Assembly: GCF_030652515.1 (NCBI RefSeq) | Contig: NZ_JAUSAR010000159.1 | Span: 1-42,039, forward strand | DNA from: Aquabacterium sp. | Lineage (GTDB): Bacteria > Pseudomonadota > Gammaproteobacteria > Burkholderiales > Burkholderiaceae_C | Direction of reading: 5' to 3' | DNA length: 42,039 nucleotides | In this document: piece by piece, positions 35,729-42,039 of the stretch | Numbering within the stretch: position 1 is the stretch's first letter | How the letters are laid out: each line of letters opens with the position of its first letter | Made by a program: the position numbers and the translations under genes | The notes under the pieces: model-generated | The model's database searches: none | What the model saw: only the letters and a program-made list of their open reading frames with translations | Told to the model about the DNA's origin: nothing

Positions 35729-37234
35729 TCAATTCAGTTCGGCCTTGCGGATTTTGCCGGTGTCGGTGGTGGGCAGCGAGGTGACGAACTCGACATGCTT
35801 GGGCGCCATGAAGCTTTCAAGGTGGGCCAGGCAGTGTTTGACCACGGTCTGCGCGGTCAAACTGGCCTCAGGCTGGAGCACGATGAAGGCTTTCACGGCC
35901 TGGCCCAGCAGTTCGTCGGGCACGCCCACCACGGCCGCCTCCAACACCCCTGGCAGCGCATACAGGGCGTTCTCGACTTCGCGGGGGCTGACCTTCTCGC
36001 CCCGGCTCTTGATGATGTCGTCCTGGCGCGAGACGAAGTACAGGTAGCCTTCGGCGTCGGTGCGGAACACGTCGCCAGAGTGCAGCACCATTTCGCCGGG
36101 CAGGGGGCCGGGCTTGAGGCGCTGGGCGGTCTCGGCCGGTTTGCCCCAGTAGCCGCGCATCACGTGGCTGCCGCGAATCACCAGCTCGCCGGTGCTGCCA
36201 TGTGGCAGGCGGTGGCCCGATTCATCGATGAGCCAGAGCTCCTGGTTGGGCATGCCCCGGCCCACGCTGTTGGGCCGCAGGGCCAGTTGCTCATGCGGCA
36301 GGTAGGTCACGCGCTTGCACTCGGTCAGCCCGTACATGGACAGCAGCTGGGCTTGTGGGAACAGCGCGCAAACTTGGTGGATACGGGCTTCGGGCAGGGC
36401 GGCGCCCGCGTTGGTGATCAGGCGCAGTCGGCTCAGGTCATGCTGCCCGATGGTGCTCTGAAGGTTGGCCAGCGCGGAGAGCATCGTGGGCACGCCGGGG
36501 AACACCGTGGCGCCTTCGCGGGCCATGATCTCTATCGCCCTGACGGGGAAGGCGAAGGAGCGCTCCAGCACCACGGTGGCGCCCACCATGAAGCCCATCA
36601 GCACCTGGTACAGCCCGTAGTTGAAGGCCAGGGGCAAGGCGCACAGGATGACGTCGTCTGGCATCAAGCCCAGGTAACTGTTCACCGACTGCGCAGCCGA
36701 CACCATGTTGCGGTGGCTGAGCATCACGCCCTTGGGCTCGCCCGTGGTGCCCGAGGTGTAGATGATGCTGGCCAGGTCCTGATCGATCAGGTCGGGCTCG
36801 GCCCAGGGCTGGGCGCTGGGTGGGCTGTCATCAGGCAGGCCTGCGTGCCACACGGTGTGCACTTGCGGCGATTGCGCCAGGGCCGGTTGGTGCACGGGGG
36901 CCAGCGAGGGCTGCGTGAGCAAGGCACTGGCGCCGGAATCCTTGAGCAGGTAGACGAGCTTGGCCTGCTTGGTCAGCGGGCTGATCGGCATGAACACCGC
37001 GCCCACCTGCAGCGCCGCGAAGATGCCCACCACCAGCTCGACCGTGTTGTCCATGAACAGCGCGACCCGGTCGCCACGCTGGATGCCGCGTTGCTGCAGG
37101 AAGGTGGCCAGGCGATCCACGCGCACGCGCAATTGACTGTAAGTGTGGCGCTGCTCGCCGCACACCAGGGCCACCTGGTCAGGCCAACGCGCCGCCGTCT
37201 GATCGAAGAAGTGGTGCAGCAGCATGGTGTTCAT
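35729..37234 (-). CDS. AMP-dependent acyl-CoA/ACP ligase (exosortase-A-associated type)
   Basis: This 501-residue enzyme belongs to the ANL superfamily, which forms an acyl-adenylate and then a thioester. Core motifs: I-I-Y-T-S-G-T-T-G-E-P-K-G (A3), Y-G-L-T-E-C-K (A5), H-S-G-D-V-F (A7), K-S-R-G-E-K-V-S-P-R-E-V-E (A8) and the final lysine in D-T-G-K-I-R-K (A10). The overall pattern (M-P-I-S-P-L-T-K-Q at the front) resembles the acyl-CoA ligases that accompany exosortase A. Its acid substrate is unknown. The first carrier protein, 37 bases downstream, is the likely acceptor. Its ATG overlaps the asnB-like stop (ATGA). Confidence 0.87.
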   Translation of the reverse strand: MNTMLLHHFFDQTAARWPDQVALVCGEQRHTYSQLRVRVDRLATFLQQRGIQRGDRVALFMDNTVELVVGIFAALQVGAVFMPISPLTKQAKLVYLLKDSGASALLTQPSLAPVHQPALAQSPQVHTVWHAGLPDDSPPSAQPWAEPDLIDQDLASIIYTSGTTGEPKGVMLSHRNMVSAAQSVNSYLGLMPDDVILCALPLAFNYGLYQVLMGFMVGATVVLERSFAFPVRAIEIMAREGATVFPGVPTMLSALANLQSTIGQHDLSRLRLITNAGAALPEARIHQVCALFPQAQLLSMYGLTECKRVTYLPHEQLALRPNSVGRGMPNQELWLIDESGHRLPHGSTGELVIRGSHVMRGYWGKPAETAQRLKPGPLPGEMVLHSGDVFRTDAEGYLYFVSRQDDIIKSRGEKVSPREVENALYALPGVLEAAVVGVPDELLGQAVKAFIVLQPEASLTAQTVVKHCLAHLESFMAPKHVEFVTSLPTTDTGKIRKAELN

Positions 37235-39168
37235 TGAACAGCCTTGCCCAGGATGAACTGCTCGTGCAGCAGCATGGTCGAGAGCACGCCCACGAAAGCC
37301 ATGTTGTCGCCAAAGCCAATGGCCCGGCCTGCACGGCATTTCTCGAACAGCTTGCTGACGGCCTTGGGGTCAAAGTAACCGGCATCGGCGATGCGCGCGG
37401 GGCTGAGCAGGTCAGCCACGTAGTCCACCGGTTGGCCGCCCTCAAAAAAGCTGGCACTGTCGGGTGAGCGGTAAGGCTGCTTGGTGCGGGTGCGGATGCC
37501 CTCGGGCAGCAGGCCGGTCATGGACCGCTTGAGCAGGTACTTCTCGGTCAGGCCCATCAGCTTGTAGCGGGGCGGCAAGCGGTTGGCGAACTCGATCACG
37601 CGGTGGTCCAGGAAAGGGAAGCGCCCTTCGATGGAATGGGCCATGGCGGGCCGGTCGCCTTGCGAGCTGAGCAGGTAGCCCGACATCAGGGTGTGCGCCT
37701 CGATGTACTGATCTTGGCTGAGCGCGGCCCACTGGCCGATGTCCGACGGCAAGTGCGGTGCGATGGCGGCCAGGTGATCGACGCCCGCCAGGCTCTGCCG
37801 AACTTCGGGCGTGAAGAACTGCCACATGCGGCGCGTGGTGGCCCAGCGTGGGCCGTGGGCGAAGTGCGGCTGGCCCAGGTGCTCCGAGCCTTCGCTGAAG
37901 AAGCGCTGGGCCATCACGCGGTTGGCGGCGGGTGAGTGGCGCAGGTAGGGGTAGAGGCGCTCCATCAAGGCGGGCCGCATTTTGGAGCTGGGCTGGCGCG
38001 CCATGAAGCGTCGCACGCTGGCTTCCTTGAAAAGGTCGTAGCCACCAAAGACTTCGTCGGCGCCTTCGCCGGTCAGCACCACCTTGAACCCGGCCTCGCG
38101 CACGCTGCCGGCCAGCATCATCATGGGCGCTGGCGCGGTGCGCACGATGGGGCTTTCGGCGTGCCAGACCGCGCGTGGAAACGCGGCGGCGATGTCAGAC
38201 CGTTTGCAGCGCAGGGCGGTGTGCTCGGTGCCCAGGTAGCGGGCCATGTCTTGCTGGTAGGCGCTTTCGTCGAACTCTTCGTCTTCAAACGCCAGCGAGA
38301 AGGTGCGCAGCGGCGTGTCGGTGAAATGCTTGATCAAGCTGGTGATGATGGACGAGTCCAGCCCACCGCTCAGGTAGGCGCCGACCGGCACATCGGCGCG
38401 CAGTTGCAGGCGCACGGCGTCGATCAGCAGCTCGCGCAGTTCGTCGGCCAGGTCGTCGGCGCTGCGCTGGGTTTCCAGGTGCGCTGCCGGGAAAGTCCAA
38501 TCCCAGTAGCGCTCGGTGCGCGCGCCGGATTGGCCACGTTCTTCGATCACCATCAGGTGCCCGGGTGGCAAGGCCTGGATGCCCTCGAACACGGTGTGGC
38601 CGGGCAGTGGCGCCCAGTAGGTGAAGGTTTCGCCCAGCGCTGGCAGGTTCAACTGGCGAGGGGTGTCGGGCAGGGCCATCAGCGCCTTGACCTCGGAGGC
38701 AAAGGCCAGCCGCTGGCTTGTCCAGTGGTAGAACAGGGGGCGGATGCCGGTGCGGTCGCGGGCCAGGATCAGGCGTTGCTGTCGCGCATCCCACAAGGCG
38801 ATGGCGAACTGGCCGTTCAGGTGATCGACAAAGCGCTCGCCGTGCTGCTCGTACAGGTGCACGATGACTTCGGTGTCGGAGTGCGTGTAGAAGCGGTGCC
38901 CGGCCTGCTCCAGGGTCTGGCGCAGTTCGATGTGGTTGAAGATCTCGCCGTTGAAGACGACCCACACGCTGCGGTCTTCGTTGTGGATGGGTTGGTCGCC
39001 GCCAGCCAGGTCGATGATGCTCAGTCGGGCATGGGCCAGGCCCAGGGGGCCATCGGTGTGGAAGCCCTGGCCGTCGGGCCCGCGGTGGTGCAAGCGGCGG
39101 ATCATGTCCTCCAGCGAGGCACGCGCGACCTGGCCATGGCTTTTCAAAATCCCAGCAATGCCGCACAT
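37231..39168 (-). CDS. asnB: AsnB-type glutamine-dependent amidotransferase
   Basis: This 645-residue enzyme has an N-terminal glutaminase domain with nucleophile C2 (M-C-G-I-A-G) and a C-terminal synthetase domain with the P-loop L-S-G-G-L-D-S-S. Family motifs R-L-S-I-I-D-L, N-G-E-I-F-N and G-E-G-A-D-E-V-F-G-G-Y are intact. It resembles both asparagine synthase and the amidotransferase 1 of exosortase-A loci. The operon context with a ligase and carrier proteins makes amidation of an unusual substrate more likely than asparagine synthesis. It is the first gene of a seven-gene minus-strand operon. The chosen ATG (39166-39168) gives the Cys-2 required for activity. Confidence 0.88.
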   Translation of the reverse strand: MCGIAGILKSHGQVARASLEDMIRRLHHRGPDGQGFHTDGPLGLAHARLSIIDLAGGDQPIHNEDRSVWVVFNGEIFNHIELRQTLEQAGHRFYTHSDTEVIVHLYEQHGERFVDHLNGQFAIALWDARQQRLILARDRTGIRPLFYHWTSQRLAFASEVKALMALPDTPRQLNLPALGETFTYWAPLPGHTVFEGIQALPPGHLMVIEERGQSGARTERYWDWTFPAAHLETQRSADDLADELRELLIDAVRLQLRADVPVGAYLSGGLDSSIITSLIKHFTDTPLRTFSLAFEDEEFDESAYQQDMARYLGTEHTALRCKRSDIAAAFPRAVWHAESPIVRTAPAPMMMLAGSVREAGFKVVLTGEGADEVFGGYDLFKEASVRRFMARQPSSKMRPALMERLYPYLRHSPAANRVMAQRFFSEGSEHLGQPHFAHGPRWATTRRMWQFFTPEVRQSLAGVDHLAAIAPHLPSDIGQWAALSQDQYIEAHTLMSGYLLSSQGDRPAMAHSIEGRFPFLDHRVIEFANRLPPRYKLMGLTEKYLLKRSMTGLLPEGIRTRTKQPYRSPDSASFFEGGQPVDYVADLLSPARIADAGYFDPKAVSKLFEKCRAGRAIGFGDNMAFVGVLSTMLLHEQFILGKAVQ

Positions 39169-39246
39169 ACTTCGCGAAACACCTTCCCTGTGAGAGGGGC
39201 GCTGGTGCCGCGTTGCCCGCACCACCGAGTTGGTGCGTGGACACGC

Positions 39247-39285
39247 CCAGGCCAGCCGCGATCCTAGCGAGGATCACTGGCCTGG
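39247..39285 (-). repeat. bipartite hairpin upstream of the asnB operon
   Basis: The sequence holds two nested perfect arms. The outer pair is CCAGGCCAG (39247-39255) and CTGGCCTGG (39277-39285). The inner pair is GATCCT (39260-39265) and AGGATC (39270-39275) around the four-base loop AGCG. It lies about 80 bases upstream of the asnB-type start codon, in a 279-base region between that gene and ruvC. It may act as an operator, a leader structure of the operon or a terminator-like barrier; no T-run follows on either side. Confidence 0.6.
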
Positions 39286-39447
39286 CCTAGTCCTAATTCA
39301 TGGGGGTCGGCTTTAAATGCTCATTTCTGGCAGGCTTTGGTCTCGCCGCCGATGAAGATGCTCCAAAGGTGAAACCAGGGTGAATGCCCTCAGAATGATG
39401 GGTGCTCGGTGTCGAACGCACTATCCCTAGTTTGGAAAATCCACCCC

Positions 39448-39999
39448 ATGAGAATTTTGGGCATCGACCCTGGCCTGCAGACCACCGGTTTTGGCGTGAT
39501 CGACGCCGATGGACCGCGCCTGTCTTATGTGGCCAGCGGCACGATCCGCACCAAGGAGGCGGCCCTGGGCGACCTGCCCGGGCGCCTGAAGCTGATCTTT
39601 GACGGGGTGCGCGAGGTCATGGCGCGCTACGAGCCGCAGCAGTCGTCGGTCGAGATCGTGTTCGTCAACGTCAACCCGCAGTCCACCTTGCTGTTGGGCC
39701 AGGCCCGGGGCGCGGCCCTGGCCGCCCTGGTCAGCGCGGGCGAGATGGCCGTCTCGGAATACACCGCGCTGCAGATGAAAAAAGCCGTGGTGGGCCATGG
39801 CCACGCGCGCAAGGAGCAGGTTCAGCACATGGTGATGCGCCTGCTGCAATTGCCTTCAGAGCCCAACAAGGACGCGGCCGATGCGCTGGGACTGGCCATT
39901 TGCCACGCCCACGCCGGCCATTCGATGGCCGCGATGGCGCGTGCCACCGGCCTGACCCGCCGCACCCATGCGCAGCTCAAGGGCGGGCGCGTGTATTGA
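39448..39999 (+). CDS. ruvC: RuvC, Holliday junction resolvase
   Basis: This 183-residue nuclease cuts Holliday junctions during recombination. The catalytic acids are visible: D in I-L-G-I-D-P-G, E in S-V-E-I-V-F-V, and the pair in [11 protein letters not shown]. The DNA-recognition segment [14 protein letters not shown] is normal. Length matches other betaproteobacteria. The ATG at 39448 gives the conserved start M-R-I-L-G-I-D. In this order ruvC normally lies close to dusB-fis-purH and is followed by ruvA and ruvB; here both neighbours are missing. Confidence 0.96.
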   Translation: MRILGIDPGLQTTGFGVIDADGPRLSYVASGTIRTKEAALGDLPGRLKLIFDGVREVMARYEPQQSSVEIVFVNVNPQSTLLLGQARGAALAALVSAGEMAVSEYTALQMKKAVVGHGHARKEQVQHMVMRLLQLPSEPNKDAADALGLAICHAHAGHSMAAMARATGLTRRTHAQLKGGRVY

Positions 40000-40082
40000 T
40001 GTTAGGGGGATGACGCTGCACGTGCTGTGTGACAGAGTGACTTGACCAAACGGTTCATTCATTCAAGTTTTTGGAGTACAGC

Positions 40083-40664
40083 ATGAAATTTCTCTCGTCC
40101 CTCATCGTGGCCGCAGGCCTGACCATGGCAGGCGCAGCCCACGCGGCGCCCCCGGGTTCGATCTTCGTGACGGAACCCGGTGTTGATGGCTTTACCATCA
40201 ACACGCTGGCCTTCAATGGCTCCAGCTACGACATCAGCAAGCTCACTTTCGACTTCTCGTCGACCCTCACGACCGACGGCAGTTTCTTGGTGATGGATGG
40301 TGCTCCCAGCGGCATCACTGCCCCGTCTGGTGGAACGGCATCGTTCTTTGGTGGCGGTGCGGTGTTCGGCTTTGACTTCACCAGCTTCGGCACCTTCGAC
40401 ACCTTCAGCTTCAGCTGGGATCCCGATTCCGGTATCAATGGCAGCTATGGCGCCACCAGCCTGGATTTCATTGGCGCCAAGGTCACCGCGCTGACGTCGG
40501 CCGGAACTTACGTGGGCACGTTCGAGCTCGTGGGCTCAGGTCCTGATGTGTCCGCCGCGCTGGCCCCCGTGCCCGAACCAGAAAGCTATGCGCTCATGGT
40601 GGCCGGGCTGATGGCGGTGGGTGCCGTGGTTCGTCGGCGCAGTGCTGCCAGGCAAGCAGCCTGA
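40083..40664 (+). CDS. PEP-CTERM sorting-domain protein
   Basis: This 193-residue exported protein has a signal peptide (residues 1-22, A-A-H-A-A) and a C-terminal PEP-CTERM signal: V-P-E-P-E-S-Y-A-L-M at about 163, a hydrophobic stretch, then an Arg-rich tail R-R-R-S-A-A-R. The middle is rich in Ser, Phe, Gly and Thr with no known domain and a repeating S-F/D-F pattern, as in many exosortase substrates. It would be processed by an exosortase (EpsH/XrtA type) that is not encoded in this window. GGAG lies 8 bases before the ATG. The upstream 83-base gap holds a TTGACC box at 40042 but no convincing -10. Confidence 0.93.
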   Translation: MKFLSSLIVAAGLTMAGAAHAAPPGSIFVTEPGVDGFTINTLAFNGSSYDISKLTFDFSSTLTTDGSFLVMDGAPSGITAPSGGTASFFGGGAVFGFDFTSFGTFDTFSFSWDPDSGINGSYGATSLDFIGAKVTALTSAGTYVGTFELVGSGPDVSAALAPVPEPESYALMVAGLMAVGAVVRRRSAARQAA

Positions 40665-40670
40665 CCTGCC

Positions 40671-41831
40671 TCACTGGCCTTCTTTGATCATGCGACCCGA
40701 GGCCGACTGAACCGGCCTCGCGTTGTTCGCATACAAGCGGCTGAACACCGAGGCCTGGTAGGGCGACAAGGTGGCTGGCTGCTTCATCACCAGCCACAGC
40801 ACGCCCTCGGTGCACGGTGGTGTGGTCAACGAGCCCATGTAGGTGTAGTACTGGCGCTGCTCGGGCAGCATCAGGTTCATGTCCAGCATCACGGGCGAGG
40901 CCTGCTCGATGCTTTTCTCCAGCGGCAGGCTGTTCCACACCAGTTGCACCATGGGGTGCTCCTTGCCCTGGTCCAGCAACACGGCGATCACGGCCAGGCG
41001 GCCTTGCGCGTCCTTGTGCACCAGGTGCGCCACCATCTCGTACTGGCGGCCGTTGATGCGTTCTTCGCTCGGCCGGTGAAAGTGGAACTGCACCAGCTCG
41101 TAGCGGCGGCCCGACACCGTGATGTTGTTGCCCGCATCCAGGTTGACCTGCACCGTGTGGCCGTTGTCGATCACGCGGAAAGGCGTGGGCCGGTAGTCGA
41201 ACTGGATGGGCTCCAGCTGCACCTTGATGCCATCGCGGATGTCGATCGGGCTTTGGCGTGTGCCACTGCTGCAGGTCTTGAACTCGGGTTTGAGCTGGCC
41301 CCAGCTTTGCGGGCCGGCGGCGCCGGTGTATTCCCAATGCAGGTCGTGGCCCGCGGGCAAGCCTGGCACGGCGGCCGCGCCATGGGCGGCCATGGTCTGC
41401 TTGATCTGGGGGCTCACCGCCGCGACGCGGGGCTTGGGCGATCTGTTGATGACCTTGACGGCGGGCGCGGCGGCCTGTTTGGCGCGCACTTCGGCGATCT
41501 TCTGGTCGATCAGGTCTCGTAACTCTGCCATGGACACCGAGGTGGGCTCGGGCTTGCCCGATGGCACAGACGCGGCACCCGCTTCAGATTTTCCGTCGGT
41601 TTTTCCTGCTTTGGCCTCGGCTTTGCCTGCAGCCAGCTGGCGCTTGAGCGAATCCTTGGCGATGACCTTGGGCTCTTCCTGCGCAGAAGCCGCGCCGTGG
41701 GCGCTGCTGGCATGGTCGCCGCTGCGATCACTGGCCAGGGCACAGAATGCAACGCCGACACCTGCGGCCAGGATCAACAGGCGCGGGGTGCGCATTGGCA
41801 AACGAATGGGGGAGGAGGGCGTGGGCGACAT
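40671..41831 (-). CDS. alpha-type carbonic anhydrase with long N-terminal linker
   Basis: This 386-residue protein has a signal-like leader (about 14-34), a low-complexity Ala/Lys/Glu-rich region to about residue 160 and then an alpha-carbonic anhydrase domain. Zinc ligands are H250 and H252 in Q-F-H-F-H-R-P-S-E and H269 in V-A-H-L-V-H-K-D. C187 and the cysteine in T-T-P-P-C-T-E-G form the expected disulfide. It interconverts CO2 and bicarbonate in the periplasm. Ordinary bacterial forms are about 250 residues, so the linker is unusual. I chose the ATG at 41829-41831, preceded by AGGAAAATCAGCC, because the frame further upstream runs into the rnpB RNA gene. It is convergent with the PEP-CTERM gene, 6 bases away. 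Confidence 0.9.
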   Translation of the reverse strand: MSPTPSSPIRLPMRTPRLLILAAGVGVAFCALASDRSGDHASSAHGAASAQEEPKVIAKDSLKRQLAAGKAEAKAGKTDGKSEAGAASVPSGKPEPTSVSMAELRDLIDQKIAEVRAKQAAAPAVKVINRSPKPRVAAVSPQIKQTMAAHGAAAVPGLPAGHDLHWEYTGAAGPQSWGQLKPEFKTCSSGTRQSPIDIRDGIKVQLEPIQFDYRPTPFRVIDNGHTVQVNLDAGNNITVSGRRYELVQFHFHRPSEERINGRQYEMVAHLVHKDAQGRLAVIAVLLDQGKEHPMVQLVWNSLPLEKSIEQASPVMLDMNLMLPEQRQYYTYMGSLTTPPCTEGVLWLVMKQPATLSPYQASVFSRLYANNARPVQSASGRMIKEGQ

Positions 41832-41889
41832 GGCTGATTTTCCTGAGATTTCAGGAAGCATTTCGACCACCCGGCCCGCCAACTTGAGG

Positions 41890-41913
41890 TTCGCGCCACT
41901 TTCAAGGCGCGAA
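41890..41913. repeat. 8-bp inverted repeat downstream of rnpB
   Basis: TTCGCGCC (41890-41897) and GGCGCGAA (41906-41913) form a perfect 8-bp stem with an eight-base loop. It lies between the rnpB 3' end and the carbonic anhydrase gene. On the minus strand two T-runs precede it instead of following it, so it is not a standard terminator. It may be part of the 3' trailer of rnpB or an operator. Confidence 0.5.
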
Positions 41914-41930
41914 AAATCGAAAAAAAGTGT

Positions 41931-42039
41931 GAAGTCAGCCGATAGGCCGGATTCTGTGCAGCCTGCCACCTTGCGATGCCAGGCCGTGACCGCCATTCCT
42001 CTGGGCCGCCTGTCGCCAGAACGGCTCGGTGCCACCTAC
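41931..42039 (-). ncRNA. rnpB: RNase P RNA (rnpB), 3' part, cut by window end
   Basis: On the minus strand the sequence matches the 3' part of bacterial type A RNase P RNA. The end reads ACAGAATCCGGCCTATCGG, like the conserved E. coli ACAGAACCCGGCTTATCGG, and upstream a stretch resembles the AGAGGAATG-containing region. This is the catalytic RNA that trims tRNA precursors. The 5' part lies beyond the window. T-runs (TTTTTTT and TTTTT) follow on the minus strand. Any reading frame through here is not coding. Confidence 0.85.

Noticed and set aside
35474..37237. A 587-codon plus-strand frame opposite the AMP ligase
   Set aside because: The ligase has all ten core motifs; the opposing frame has none.
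39328..39341. TGGCAGGCTTTGGT as a sigma-54 promoter before ruvC
   Set aside because: The -12 element should contain TTGC; TTGG with shifted spacing is too poor a match.
41832..42035. An upstream extension of the carbonic anhydrase frame
   Set aside because: It runs through the rnpB RNA sequence and its translation matches nothing; the ATG at 41831 has a better ribosome-binding site and a leader peptide.

Overview
The window looks like the chromosome of a high-GC betaproteobacterium of the order Burkholderiales. The support is gene content: a dusB-fis-purH block with ruvC further along the same strand, a compact Pil-Chp chemosensory operon, gspA-gspB, an FdhF/YdeP-type molybdoenzyme with FdhD, and a PEP-CTERM protein. 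No rRNA gene, tRNA gene, insertion sequence or CRISPR array was seen. The species cannot be named from the sequence alone.

Layout. (1) 14-2171, minus: three redox genes, a GTG-started monoheme protein of unknown family, a cytochrome c' and a cytochrome b561. (2) 2360-9360, plus: a type IV pilus chemosensory operon (PilG-like regulator with an extra N-terminal domain, PilH, CheW-type PilI, PilJ receptor, hybrid kinase ChpA). (3) 9415-13370, plus: gspA and gspB of the type II secretion assembly machinery, then a dihydrolipoamide-dehydrogenase-like flavoprotein. (4) 13468-15381, plus: an orphan membrane histidine kinase whose 3' end overlaps the convergent next gene. (5) 15317-23967, minus: a seven-gene run read as thioesterase, YdeP-type oxidoreductase, FdhD, 2OG-Fe(II) oxygenase, DUF2946-like protein, TonB-dependent receptor and PepSY membrane protein; its last four or five genes suggest metal uptake. 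(6) 24025-28944, plus: an Atm1-type ABC transporter, then dusB-fis-purH with its own promoter and a strong terminator. (7) 29063-31957: a MarR regulator coupled to an alpha/beta hydrolase, then a low-GC patch with a secreted S41 peptidase homologue on the opposite strand. (8) 32028-39168, minus: a tightly packed seven-gene operon (AsnB-type amidotransferase, AMP-dependent ligase, acyl carrier protein, NadE-like synthetase, FabH-like ketoacyl synthase, second acyl carrier protein, tandem GNAT-like protein). (9) 39448-42039: ruvC, a PEP-CTERM protein, an alpha-carbonic anhydrase with a long N-terminal linker, and the 3' part of rnpB on the minus strand, cut by the window end.

The region with most potential for something undescribed is 32028-39168. 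Its amidotransferase and ligase resemble genes that accompany exosortase A/exopolysaccharide loci, and a PEP-CTERM substrate lies just beyond ruvC, but the NadE-like enzyme, FabH-like enzyme and second carrier protein make an unusual set. The inference is a pathway that activates an acid, carries it on an acyl carrier protein and attaches it, probably with an amidation step, to a surface polysaccharide, lipid or small molecule. The block sits between purH and ruvC, which are usually close together in this order, so the whole 29-39 kb segment is probably an accessory insertion.
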